Shown here in pieces: positions 54,657 through 63,352 of a stretch of DNA of 64,000 bases (the first letter of the stretch is position 1; every line of letters begins with the position of its first letter). This DNA is from TCS55 sp964343505. GTDB lineage: Bacteria > Fidelibacterota > Marinisomatia > Marinisomatales > TCS55. The notes below the pieces were generated by a model. The model had not been told where the DNA came from. It worked only from the letters and a program-made list of their open reading frames with translations, and made no database searches. The stretch spans positions 1 through 64,000 of the forward strand of contig CAYFJU010000001.1 of NCBI GenBank assembly GCA_964343505.1, read 5' to 3'. The position numbers and the translations under genes were made by a program.

Positions 54657-55833
54657 ATTGTGGGAAAAGGGCGTTGCCCTGAACAAAGCGATTGAGGCAT
54701 TTACTGTGGGGAATGATCCCGAACTGGATCAGGCCCTGGTGCCTTACGATTGTAAAGCTTCAAAGGCCCACGCAAAGATGCTGGGGCAGATGGGATATCT
54801 AACCGATGAAGAGGTGGATCAGCTTGTTTCGGCGTTAGACCAAATTATTGGACTTCATGAAAATGGTAATTTCATGATTAATGTATCCCAAGAGGATTGC
54901 CACACGGCGATTGAAGAATACCTTGTGGAAAAATTAGGTGAAGTGGGGAAAAAGATCCACACAGCCCGCTCACGAAATGACCAAGTGTTAACGGCCCTGC
55001 GGCTTTATTATAGGGATGAATTGGTGGAGATCAAATCCCTCGCGATGGTATGGATTGAAGCTTTGACTCATTTGGCTGAAGAAAACCGAGATATTGATTT
55101 CCCAGGCTATACCCACATGCAAAAGGCCATGCCTTCCTCAATTCACATGTGGGCCGATGCTTATGCAACTTCCATGACAGATGATCTTAAAATCCTTGAT
55201 TCTGTTTTTCAATTGATTGATCAATCCCCTTTGGGGTCTGCCGCAGGATATGGTGTACCTATCGAAATTGATACAAAGATGACTGCGGCTGAATTGGGTT
55301 TTACCAAGGTTCAGGAGAATCCGATTTATTGTCAATTGAGCCGGGGGAAATTTGAATTGGCAATGCTCCAAGGACTATCTCAAGTCTTATTGACCCTCAA
55401 TAGATTGGCCAGCGATATGATTCAATTTTCTATGGATGAATTTGGATATTTCTCCCTGCCGGAGGAATTCTGCACCGGTAGTTCCATCATGCCCCAAAAG
55501 AAAAATCCCGATGTTTTGGAACTGCTGCGGGGGAGTTACCACATTCTGTTGGGTTATGAAACGCAGACAAAAACGCTTACTTCCAATCTCATTTCCGGTT
55601 ATAACCGCGATATTCAATTATCGAAAGAACCGGTCATGCGGGGAATAAAACTCGTGAAGGATTGCCTGGAAATCAGCACTGCTGTGGTTGCAGGATTAAA
55701 GGTGAATAAAGAGAAATGCCAAACGGCTCTGACCGATGAATTGTACGCCACCGAAAAGGCCTACAAACTGGTTCAATCGGGGGTACCTTTTAGAGAAGCC
55801 TACAGGCAGGTCGCCCAATCGCTGGCAAAATAG
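54649..55833 (+). CDS. argH: Argininosuccinate lyase, short form
   Basis: A 394-aa member of the fumarase/aspartase superfamily, cleaving argininosuccinate to arginine and fumarate. Motifs are HTARSRNDQVLTALRLY, PGYTHMQKAMPSS and the signature GSSIMPQKKNPD with the mobile catalytic Ser. The usual length is about 455-470 residues, so it is shorter by roughly 65. It keeps the C-terminal element DELYATEKAYKLVQSGVPFR. The shortening is spread over the central and C-terminal domains; I see no frameshift. Confidence 0.94.
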   Translation: MSKLWEKGVALNKAIEAFTVGNDPELDQALVPYDCKASKAHAKMLGQMGYLTDEEVDQLVSALDQIIGLHENGNFMINVSQEDCHTAIEEYLVEKLGEVGKKIHTARSRNDQVLTALRLYYRDELVEIKSLAMVWIEALTHLAEENRDIDFPGYTHMQKAMPSSIHMWADAYATSMTDDLKILDSVFQLIDQSPLGSAAGYGVPIEIDTKMTAAELGFTKVQENPIYCQLSRGKFELAMLQGLSQVLLTLNRLASDMIQFSMDEFGYFSLPEEFCTGSSIMPQKKNPDVLELLRGSYHILLGYETQTKTLTSNLISGYNRDIQLSKEPVMRGIKLVKDCLEISTAVVAGLKVNKEKCQTALTDELYATEKAYKLVQSGVPFREAYRQVAQSLAK

Positions 55834-55893
55834 ATGAAACTACATCTGTGCAAAAGGGTTGATTCTGGGAGTTTGTTTAGTGCAGCAATTTTA

Positions 55894-55988
55894 TTGACCC
55901 CTTTGTATTTCCCCTGTTACAGGGGAAAGTCAAAGGTTTGTACAATAATTTTTCTCCCCTGTAATAGGGGAGAATCAAATTGGGGTAA
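55894..55988 (+). repeat. Dispersed palindromic repeat, GACCCCTCTTT family, copy 3
   Basis: Starts TTGACCCCTTTG and ends CAAATTGGGGTAA. It contains the perfect TTTCCCCTGT-T-ACAGGGGAAA (55908-55928) and TTCTCCCCT-GTAAT-AGGGGAGAA. It occupies part of the 379-base gap between argH and proB (55834-56212), which otherwise shows only AT-rich sequence without a supported gene. Confidence 0.65.
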
Positions 55989-56212
55989 AAAAATAAAAAT
56001 GTCTAATATTTTGCTTTTCAACCCTTTCAAACTGAAAAAAAGTTGGATAATCCATTTCTATCTTGATACTCAACAAATAAATTGGACCAATTTACTTTGG
56101 TATGGTAAGTGGCAAGGAAAATGATTTTAAACTAAATGAAAAAAACTGTCATAGATTTTCGTGTACAACAAGAAAAGAACGCTCATTTCAAAACACTTTG
56201 GGGAATATTGAA

Positions 56213-57346
56213 ATGAAACGGTCCCTGCCTGATTTAAACACTATTGTCGTTAAAGTTGGTAGTTCCAGCCTGTGCCATAAAGATGGGAAAATCGACCCGA
56301 CCCGCTTTGAAGCATTGAGCGCGCAAATTGCCGGTCTCATCAATCAAAAGATAAAGGTGGTGCTGGTTTCGAGCGGTGCCGTTGCGGCGGGCCAGAAACA
56401 TTTGTCGGATGCGGGCGCGTCTTTGGTCAATAAACAGGCGGCGGCTGCCATTGGCCAGCCCATCGTTATGGAATATTTCAGGAATTATTTCAGGGATTAT
56501 GGAATCAGTACGGCCCAGGTGCTATTAACCCATGATGACCTTCATGACCGGCAGCGATATTTAAACGCCCGAAATACATTGGAAAATCTGCTTGAAAATG
56601 GTATTGTTCCCATCATCAATGAAAATGATACGGTGAGTACGGAGGAAATTCAATTTAGTGATAATGATTTTTTAGGTGCTCTCTGCACTAATTTAGTCAG
56701 CGCCGATTTATTCATTATTTTATCTGATATTCCAGGGATTGCTGAATCGGATCCTCGAGAAGATTCCAAGGCACCGGTCTTTGATTTGTTAACTTTATCT
56801 GATTTGGAGCGATTAAAAGATGTATTTAAAGGATCAGAATCGCGTGGCTTTGGACGCGGCGGGATTCAGACCAAATTGGAGGCGCCTGTTATGGCAGCGC
56901 GGTATGGTGTACCCACGATTATTGCCAATAGTCGAACAAAAAATATCCTGAAAAAATTGATCAAGGGTGAGCCATTGGGGACTTTAATTCAACCCACTGA
57001 ATCAAAATTAAACTCATGGAAAGCCTACATTGCCCATGCCTTAAAACCTCGCGCTGCTGTCATTATTGATGAGGGAGCGGCGAATGCCCTCTTGAAACGT
57101 AAAAGCAGTCTGTTGGCTTCGGGCATTCTCCAGAGAGAAGGAAGTTTTAAGCGGGGAGACGGTGTTCGCTGTTGTACCAAAAGCGGGGATGAAATCGCCC
57201 GCGGCATTGTGGAATACAATGCGGAAGAGATTGATAAAATTGCAGGAAAACAATCGAAAGAAATTTTATCTATCCTGGGTTTTCAGTACCGGCGGGGGGT
57301 CATCCATCGGGATAATTTGGTGATATCAAAGGAGCAACAAAAATGA
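56213..57346 (+). CDS. proB: Glutamate 5-kinase
   Basis: A 377-aa kinase (start ATG 56213, MKRSLPDLN; upstream in-frame codons to 56102 are not family-like). It contains IVVKVGSSSLCHKDG, the kinase segment VLVSSGAVAAGQ, NENDTVSTEEIQFSDNDFL, and a C-terminal PUA domain (about 285-365). It phosphorylates glutamate in the first step of proline synthesis and overlaps proA by 4 bases. Confidence 0.97.
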   Translation: MKRSLPDLNTIVVKVGSSSLCHKDGKIDPTRFEALSAQIAGLINQKIKVVLVSSGAVAAGQKHLSDAGASLVNKQAAAAIGQPIVMEYFRNYFRDYGISTAQVLLTHDDLHDRQRYLNARNTLENLLENGIVPIINENDTVSTEEIQFSDNDFLGALCTNLVSADLFIILSDIPGIAESDPREDSKAPVFDLLTLSDLERLKDVFKGSESRGFGRGGIQTKLEAPVMAARYGVPTIIANSRTKNILKKLIKGEPLGTLIQPTESKLNSWKAYIAHALKPRAAVIIDEGAANALLKRKSSLLASGILQREGSFKRGDGVRCCTKSGDEIARGIVEYNAEEIDKIAGKQSKEILSILGFQYRRGVIHRDNLVISKEQQK

Positions 57347-58584
57347 ATTTAACTGAACTAGGGTTAGCCACAAAAAAATGCAGTGTTCACCTACGCAGTA
57401 TTTCAACTGTGCAAAAACAAAAAATATTACGGGCGATGGCCGAAAAGATAACTACAGCGTCCAAGGCAATTCAAAGGGCCAACGCTAAGGACCTTGTCTT
57501 AGCGGAAGAAAAAGGGTTATCCTCAGCCATGATTGACCGCCTTAAGTTGACCCCAGACCGCATTCAGGGTATGGCGGATAGTGTGGGGGAGGTGGCCGCC
57601 TTACCGGACCCTGTGGGCGAAATTGTAGAGGAATCCATACGGCCCAATGGATTATTGGTCCAGCGCCGCCGAATCCCGTTAGGCATGATTGGGGTGATTT
57701 ATGAATCCCGGCCCAATGTAACGGTGGAAGCCGCCAGTTTATGCTTTTTTGCCGGGAATGGCCTGCTATTGCGGGGTGGGTCGGAAGCATTCCATTCCAA
57801 CCAAGCCTTAGTCAAAATTATGAAATCAGTTTTGGCCGAATACGGCCTTGGGGATGTGGTCAACATTGTACCCACAACGGAACGCTCCACGGTGGATGAA
57901 ATGGCGAGGATGGATGAGGTGTTGGATGTGATCATTCCCCGGGGCGGCGAGGGGTTGATTCGCAGAGTTAAATCTGTGGCCACCGTGCCGGTGATCGCCC
58001 ATTACAAAGGCAATTGCCATATTTATGTGGATGAAACGGCCGATGTGGACATGGCGCGGCAAATTGTGATCAATGGAAAAACCCAGCGCCCCGGTGTATG
58101 CAATGCCACTGAAACAGTCTTGATCCATTCGGGGATTGCAAATCAAATCCTTCCGCCGCTTTTGAAGGATTTGTTCGATAAAAAGGTGGAAGTCCGGGGT
58201 AGTCATCAGGTTCAGCAATTTTCGCCAGATGTTGTTCCTGCCACTGATGAAGATTACGATACAGAATTTTTAGACCTAATCCTAGCCATGAAAGTTGTGG
58301 AAAATATTGATGCAGCCATTGATCACATCCATCAATACGGCAGTGACCATACAGAAGCCATCCTAAGCAATGACCCGGCGGCGATTGACAAATTTATTCA
58401 ATCTCTGGACAGCTCGGCCATTATGGTGAATGCGTCAACGCGGTTCAATGATGGGGGTGAATTGGGACTAGGGGCGGAGATTGGTATCAGTACCACCAAA
58501 CTCCATTCATTTGGTCCCATGGGGCTAAGAGAGCTAACGACAACAAAGTTTGTTGTGCGGGGAGAAGGGCAGGTTCGGACTTAA
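57343..58584 (+). CDS. proA: Gamma-glutamyl phosphate reductase
   Basis: A 413-aa NADPH enzyme of the aldehyde dehydrogenase superfamily, second step of proline synthesis. IPLGMIGVIYESRPNVTVEA, GNGLLLRGGSEA and QRPGVCNATET with catalytic Cys253 are visible; it ends LTTTKFVVRGEGQVRT. A decayed copy of this 3' end lies 82 bases downstream. Confidence 0.98.
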   Translation: MNLTELGLATKKCSVHLRSISTVQKQKILRAMAEKITTASKAIQRANAKDLVLAEEKGLSSAMIDRLKLTPDRIQGMADSVGEVAALPDPVGEIVEESIRPNGLLVQRRRIPLGMIGVIYESRPNVTVEAASLCFFAGNGLLLRGGSEAFHSNQALVKIMKSVLAEYGLGDVVNIVPTTERSTVDEMARMDEVLDVIIPRGGEGLIRRVKSVATVPVIAHYKGNCHIYVDETADVDMARQIVINGKTQRPGVCNATETVLIHSGIANQILPPLLKDLFDKKVEVRGSHQVQQFSPDVVPATDEDYDTEFLDLILAMKVVENIDAAIDHIHQYGSDHTEAILSNDPAAIDKFIQSLDSSAIMVNASTRFNDGGELGLGAEIGISTTKLHSFGPMGLRELTTTKFVVRGEGQVRT

Positions 58585-58612
58585 TCGTTATAAAAAACCT
58601 TCGCAAGGATTA

Positions 58613-58666
58613 GTGACTTCAACGACAGAGTTTGTGGTGAAAAGGTAAGTGCAGGTTTGGATTTAA
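58613..58666 (+). pseudogene. Fossil copy of the proA 3' end
   Basis: These 54 bases align without gaps to the last 54 bases of proA (58531-58584), about two thirds identical, keeping TTTGT, GCAGGTT and the final TAA. In the same frame they read TSTTEFVVK then an early stop where proA has TTTKFVVRGEGQVRT. It overlaps the aroQ stop on the other strand. Confidence 0.65.
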
Positions 58667-59094
58667 CCCCAATTTTTAATTAGAGTTTTTAACCCGTCCC
58701 GATAAACGGTTTTGCCCAATCCGGCAATTTGGCCAATACACACGTCCTTGATTACCGATATTTTGCGGAAATTTTCACGGGATTGAATATCGCTTAAGTG
58801 GACTTCTACAGTGGGGATATTAACTGAAGAAATGGCATCCCGCAAGGCATAGGAATAGTGAGTAAAAGCGCCGGGGTTGATGATGATACCGTCGGCCTTA
58901 CCCATGGCTACGTGGATACGGTCAATGAGCTTCCCCTCATGGTTGGACTGAAACCATGTGAAAGTATGCGACTCGGCTTCAGGTTGTTCATTCAACCAAT
59001 TTTCAATATCCAATAGTGTTTCATTGCCATAGACATCCGGTTCACGGATACCGAGCAAATTCAGGTTGGGGCCGTTAATGACAAGGATTTTCAA
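58663..59094 (-). CDS. aroQ: 3-dehydroquinate dehydratase, type II
   Basis: A 143-aa enzyme making 3-dehydroshikimate. It has the type II signature KILVINGPNLNLLGIREPDV with Arg17 and catalytic Tyr22, INPGAFTHYSYAL, and VEVHLSDIQSREN with the active-site His. Overlaps aroB by 4 bases; last gene of the aro operon. Confidence 0.97.
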   Translation of the reverse strand: MKILVINGPNLNLLGIREPDVYGNETLLDIENWLNEQPEAESHTFTWFQSNHEGKLIDRIHVAMGKADGIIINPGAFTHYSYALRDAISSVNIPTVEVHLSDIQSRENFRKISVIKDVCIGQIAGLGKTVYRDGLKTLIKNWG

Positions 59095-60161
59095 TTGAGC
59101 ATCTTTAAAGATTCTTGAATCATTTCCTCAGTAACTTGGGTGGATGTTGTGGCGTTCCCCAGTCCATCCAGCACCACAAAATTCAGGACGCCTTTTTCCG
59201 ATTTTTTATCCGTTTTAATAAATGGCATTAAATGATTTTTATTGATGTGGGGAATTTCCGGCAGGGGCAAGCGGTTAATGGTTTCGGATAAAATTGAAGC
59301 ATCCTCTTTTGAAAGCAGACCCAGTTTTTCTGAAATAAAGCCGGCACATTTCATCCCCAGGGCTACCGCTTCGCCATGGCGGATTCGACCATATCCCAAG
59401 TGAGATTCGAGGGCATGGCCGATGGTATGGCCGAAATTTAAGATGCGGCGGAGATCTCCTTCCCGTTCATCCTTTGACACCACTTCCGCTTTTACATGGC
59501 AGGATGTAGCAATGGCTTTTTCAAAAGGGAAGGACTCAATATTTTCCATCCATGCAGATATTTCAATTAAGAAATTTTTATCCCAAATGGCGCCGTACTT
59601 GATGACTTCCCCTAAACCCGCAATCACTTCTTCTTTCGGTAAGGAGTTCAGGATCGTTGGATCAACCAGAACACCTTTAGGCTGATAGATTGCACCCACC
59701 AGATTTTTTCCTTCGGCAATGTTGATGCCGGTCTTTCCCCCAATGGCGGAATCCACCATAGCCAGTAAGGTTGTGGGGATTTGAAAGTAATCAATTCCAC
59801 GCATAAAAGATGATGCCACAAAGCCAGCCACATCGCCAACGACACCGCCGCCCAGGGCCAGGATGGTTGTTTTACGATCGCAATTGAGTTCAATCATTTG
59901 GCTGATGATCCGGCTGAATTCATTCAGGCTTTTGGCCGCTTCGCCCACCGGCAGGGTGATATAGTCACTCTCAAATCCTGCTTCCTTCATATCAGAAATC
60001 AGTTTAAAGCCCACCAGTTCCATCAAATTGTATTGGGAAATGATGATCCATTTTTGACCATGGTTATGCTCAGATAGAATGGCCGGGATTTGGATTAATA
60101 AGCCCGATGCCACATGGATGGGGTAGGAGCGTTCCCCGAGATTAACTTGAATTGTTTTCAT
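59091..60161 (-). CDS. aroB: 3-dehydroquinate synthase
   Basis: A 356-aa NAD+-dependent zinc enzyme converting DAHP to 3-dehydroquinate. Conserved parts: ILALGGGVVGDVAGFVASSF, PTTLLAMVDSAIGGKTGIN, and RRILNFGHTIGHALE with the metal-binding His. Overlaps aroK by 4 bases and aroQ by 4 bases. Confidence 0.97.
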   Translation of the reverse strand: MKTIQVNLGERSYPIHVASGLLIQIPAILSEHNHGQKWIIISQYNLMELVGFKLISDMKEAGFESDYITLPVGEAAKSLNEFSRIISQMIELNCDRKTTILALGGGVVGDVAGFVASSFMRGIDYFQIPTTLLAMVDSAIGGKTGINIAEGKNLVGAIYQPKGVLVDPTILNSLPKEEVIAGLGEVIKYGAIWDKNFLIEISAWMENIESFPFEKAIATSCHVKAEVVSKDEREGDLRRILNFGHTIGHALESHLGYGRIRHGEAVALGMKCAGFISEKLGLLSKEDASILSETINRLPLPEIPHINKNHLMPFIKTDKKSEKGVLNFVVLDGLGNATTSTQVTEEMIQESLKMLN

Positions 60162-60658
60162 GAATTGATCTGCTTTAGTATATCTTCCCTGATCTCTTCC
60201 GGCGTTTGCCCGTTTGCATCCACTGTGATGTGGGCCGTATTTTGGTAATAATCTTTTCGGCTATTCCAGATTTTGGTTAATTCCTGGATTCTTTCTTTAT
60301 CCTGTAAAAGGGGCCGGTCGATGGCATCCTGTAATCTTTTTGCTATTTCAGGAATGGAAGCTTGAATGAGCACGACCTTCCCTGTTGATCCAAGCTTATC
60401 CCTGTTTTCTTCGGATAAAATTATACCACCACCACAGGCGGCCACCACGTTGGAATTCTCAATATGTGTCAGGGCTTCGGACTCCAATTTCCGGAAATAA
60501 GATTCGCCGTCATTCTTGAAGATTTCGGATATGGACTTATTGCTTTTCACCTCAATATAATGATCTAAATCCACAAAAGGGATTTTCATCTTTTTCGCCA
60601 GGATTTTCCCCACCGTTGATTTGCCAGATCCCATCATCCCGATTAAATAAATATTCAT
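60158..60658 (-). CDS. aroK: Shikimate kinase
   Basis: A 166-aa P-loop kinase with GMMGSGKST (Walker A, 7-15), DLDHYIE, ESEAL and the central AACGGGII. It phosphorylates shikimate at the 3-OH. Its start meets the aroC stop by one base. Confidence 0.96.
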   Translation of the reverse strand: MNIYLIGMMGSGKSTVGKILAKKMKIPFVDLDHYIEVKSNKSISEIFKNDGESYFRKLESEALTHIENSNVVAACGGGIILSEENRDKLGSTGKVVLIQASIPEIAKRLQDAIDRPLLQDKERIQELTKIWNSRKDYYQNTAHITVDANGQTPEEIREDILKQINS

Positions 60659-61818
60659 TAATATTTTGCTGTAGCTTGCATATGAGCTTTGAGTTGGTCC
60701 ATAGAATCACCGCCGAATTTTTCAAGCAAGGCATCGGTCAAAACAAAACATAGCATACTTTCGGCGATGATAGACGCCGCCGGTACGGCACAGGAATCGG
60801 TCCGCTCTTTATGGGCGTCTTTTGCTTCTTTGGTATGAATATCCACGGATCGCAGTGGTTTGATCAAAGTGGGTATGGGTTTCATGGCCATCCGCAGAAC
60901 TATAGGTTGGGCATTGCTCATGCCCCCTTCAATACCGCCGGCGTTATTGGAATAACGCGTGAATTTTCCACCATCATGACCAATCTCATCATGGACTTCA
61001 CTCCCAAATTTTTCCGCGCCACCAAATCCACCGCCAATCTCAATTCCCTTAAATGCATTCACACTCATCATCATGGCAGAAATGCGAGTGTGGAGTTTCC
61101 TGTCCCATTGGGTGTGGGCACCCAGACCGTAAGGGAGTCCCGTAGCAACCACTTCAAAAATGCCCCCTACGGAATCACCGGCTTTCTTGGCATCGTCGAT
61201 GGTTCCCATCATTTTAGCTTCAGCTTCTTTATCCAAACACCGAACGGGCGACGCATCGGCAGTGTCGCTTAATTTGTTGGGAGATAAATTATCAGGAATT
61301 GAACTATCATCTTTCACATCGTGGATCTCCACCACACGGCTTCCCACTTCAATCCCCACATCTTCCAATAGTTTTCGGCAGACAGACCCAAGTGCCACGC
61401 GCATGGTGGTCTCCCGAGCGCTGGATCGTTCCAACACATTGCGAATATCGTCGAATCCATATTTCTGGACGCCGGCCAAATCTGCATGGCCAGGGCGGGG
61501 GAGTGTCACTTTTCGGATTTCATCATCCACAGGAGAAACAGACATTTTCTTGGTCCAGTTTCCCCAGTCTTTATTGCGGACGATCAGTCCAACCGGTGCA
61601 CCAAGCGATTCTCCATGACGGACACCGCACCAGATTTCCGCACGGTCTTTTTCAATTTTCATCCGTCCACCGCGACCGTGCCCCATCTGCCTGCGCGCCA
61701 ATTGAAAGCCAATATAATCTTCGGAAATATCTAACCCTGCCGGCATACCGTCCAAAATACCTAGAAGGCCTTGTCCATGGGATTCACCCGCCGTGAGAAA
61801 TTTAAGTCGTGTTAACAT
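60658..61818 (-). CDS. aroC: Chorismate synthase
   Basis: A 386-aa FMN enzyme making chorismate from EPSP. Signatures GESHGQGLLGILDGMPAG, RRQMGHGRGGRMKIEKDRAE and RSSARETTMRVALG are present, and the C-terminal DSCAVPAASIIAESM. Length is typical. Only 13 bases separate it from the toxin gene upstream, so it may also be transcribed from the toxin-antitoxin promoter. Confidence 0.97.
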   Translation of the reverse strand: MLTRLKFLTAGESHGQGLLGILDGMPAGLDISEDYIGFQLARRQMGHGRGGRMKIEKDRAEIWCGVRHGESLGAPVGLIVRNKDWGNWTKKMSVSPVDDEIRKVTLPRPGHADLAGVQKYGFDDIRNVLERSSARETTMRVALGSVCRKLLEDVGIEVGSRVVEIHDVKDDSSIPDNLSPNKLSDTADASPVRCLDKEAEAKMMGTIDDAKKAGDSVGGIFEVVATGLPYGLGAHTQWDRKLHTRISAMMMSVNAFKGIEIGGGFGGAEKFGSEVHDEIGHDGGKFTRYSNNAGGIEGGMSNAQPIVLRMAMKPIPTLIKPLRSVDIHTKEAKDAHKERTDSCAVPAASIIAESMLCFVLTDALLEKFGGDSMDQLKAHMQATAKY

Positions 61819-61831
61819 TTTTGCTTTTTAA

Positions 61832-62173
61832 TTATTCTAAAATAAGTTGTTTAAGATTTGTTAATATTTGGTGTTTGTGAGTGCGATGAATTTCCCCAAG
61901 CTTTTTTATGATTCGCCGATTATCTATCGCTCTAACCTGATCAATAAGAACATCTGAATTTTGCGTAAGCCCTGCTTCACCCTTTTTTAAATGAACTCTC
62001 AATAATTTAGATTTTTTAATCACATTTGTTGAAATAGGACAAATAACCGTACTGGGGTGGATTTCATTCAAAAGATTCGTCTGGACCACCACAACAGGTC
62101 TTACTTTTCCCGTTTCTGTTCCCATTTGCGGATTTAAATCTGCAGTATAAATTTTGAATTTCTCAATTTTCAT
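61832..62173 (-). CDS. MazF/PemK-family mRNA interferase toxin
   Basis: A 113-aa toxin with the MazF/PemK fold: IYTADLNPQMGTETGKVRPV, then VVVVQTNLLNEIHPSTVICP and VLIDQVRAIDNRRI. Members cut mRNA at short motifs. It overlaps its antitoxin by 4 bases, the normal gene order. It is AT-richer than the aro genes around it, which suggests insertion into the aro operon. Confidence 0.92.
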   Translation of the reverse strand: MKIEKFKIYTADLNPQMGTETGKVRPVVVVQTNLLNEIHPSTVICPISTNVIKKSKLLRVHLKKGEAGLTQNSDVLIDQVRAIDNRRIIKKLGEIHRTHKHQILTNLKQLILE

Positions 62174-62409
62174 TCAGGTATTGATTCTTCAAATAGTTCA
62201 AATTCTTCTAAAACGTCCAGTGAATTTTTACGCACCAACTTTGACTCTTTGATGTAAGCATCTTTTAAAAGTTTTCGCCGATTCAGCCGATTGAAATAGT
62301 CCAAGGCTGAATTGATGTATGCATTTCTTGGTGTTTTCAGTTTATGAATAATTTCTTCAACTTCATCGAAGATTTCGTCGCGTATTTTTAATGAGAGCGC
62401 TTTTGACAT
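62170..62409 (-). CDS. Ribbon-helix-helix antitoxin of the MazF-type toxin
   Basis: A 79-aa protein: N-terminal strand and two helices (ALSLKIRDEIFDEVEEIIHK, then TPRNAYINSALDYFNRL) fit an RHH DNA-binding domain. The acidic C-terminus (DVLEEFELFEESIPE) fits the toxin-binding tail. It would neutralise the toxin and repress its own promoter, where two GTATATAC palindromes lie. Confidence 0.85.
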   Translation of the reverse strand: MSKALSLKIRDEIFDEVEEIIHKLKTPRNAYINSALDYFNRLNRRKLLKDAYIKESKLVRKNSLDVLEEFELFEESIPE

Positions 62410-62422
62410 TTATTGCCCCACA

Positions 62423-62463
62423 GTATATACCGATAGTATATACCTTATTTAGGAAATTAGCAA
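62423..62463 (-). promoter_or_regulatory. Promoter and operator of the toxin-antitoxin pair
   Basis: On the minus strand TTGCTA (62463-62458), a 17-base spacer and TATACT (62440-62435) form a good promoter. Two identical palindromes GTATATAC (62423-62430 and 62436-62443) cover and follow the -10 box, 13 bases centre to centre, as expected of an RHH operator. The -35 box lies in the last codons of aroE. Confidence 0.75.
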
Positions 62464-63273
62464 TCCAAATTTTTTCTTTAATTTATTTGTTATTTTATCT
62501 TGAATTTGCTGAATCTCCACTTTTTCTGAAATTTTTTCGCCGAACCAATTGTCCGCTGAAGCGAGTCCCTGTGCGATAAACATATCCAACCCGCCTACGG
62601 TTTTGGCGCCCAATGCCTTGCCTGTTTTCAGCCATGATGTTTCCAAGGGATTGTAGATTGTGTCAGCCAATACTTGTCCTTTTTGAATCTCAATTTCCGG
62701 CATGGATTCGGTGTCGGGCCACATACCGATTGGTGTGCAGTTTATAATAATGTCCGCCGGTGCGGATAAATGTTCATGTGTTGAAATCTTGATGTCAGAT
62801 ATTTGCTGGATCCATTGGGATAGTTGATTGGCTTTTTCTTTTGTACGATTTACAATTGAAATTGAATTTACTTTTGATTGGATCAGTCCATATGCCACAG
62901 CTCGCGCCGCACCACCGGCACCTAAGATCACACAGTCTTTTTCTTTAAGATCAATATCATTGATTTCCATCGCTTTGAGAAAACCGACCCAATCCGTATT
63001 GTATCCTTTCCCATTATGGACACAATTCACCGCACCAATGGATTGGGCTGATGCATCCAATTCTTTTAAAAATGGAATGATGGATTGTTTATGGGGGATG
63101 GTCACATTAAACCCATCAAGATTGTTGGACTCCATAAAGAACGGAAGCGAATCCGATGGTACATGAATCTTTTCAAATGATGCATCCAACCCAAGCTGCC
63201 GGTACACTTCCTGGTGAAGGGAAGGACTCAAACTATGGGCGATGGGGTCTCCAATAACTGCGAACCGATTCAT
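62449..63273 (-). CDS. aroE: Shikimate dehydrogenase
   Basis: A 274-aa NADP enzyme. It has FAVIGDPIAHSLSPSLHQEV, FNVTIPHKQSIIPF with catalytic Lys, GYNTDWVGFLKAM with catalytic Asp, and the glycine loop VILGAGGAARAV. It ends inside the toxin-antitoxin promoter. Confidence 0.96.
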   Translation of the reverse strand: MNRFAVIGDPIAHSLSPSLHQEVYRQLGLDASFEKIHVPSDSLPFFMESNNLDGFNVTIPHKQSIIPFLKELDASAQSIGAVNCVHNGKGYNTDWVGFLKAMEINDIDLKEKDCVILGAGGAARAVAYGLIQSKVNSISIVNRTKEKANQLSQWIQQISDIKISTHEHLSAPADIIINCTPIGMWPDTESMPEIEIQKGQVLADTIYNPLETSWLKTGKALGAKTVGGLDMFIAQGLASADNWFGEKISEKVEIQQIQDKITNKLKKKFGLLIS

Positions 63274-63300
63274 GGTTTAAATCCCCACAGAACAAAGCCG

Positions 63301-63352
63301 CAAAAGTCACAAAATTTTATGTTATCTATCATTTACTTATTTGTGCCTTTTG
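63301..63352 (-). other. Inverted repeat at the aroA-aroE junction
   Basis: CAAAAGTCACAAA (63301-63313) and TTTGTGCCTTTTG (63340-63352) pair at 12 of 13 positions around a 26-base loop. The right arm encodes the last residues of AroA (STKGTNK). It may be a repeat element or a processing hairpin rather than a terminator. Confidence 0.4.

Noticed and set aside
55834..56124. A 96-codon frame between argH and proB
   Set aside because: It runs through the palindromic repeat copy 3, has odd composition and no family likeness; it is repeat sequence read by chance.
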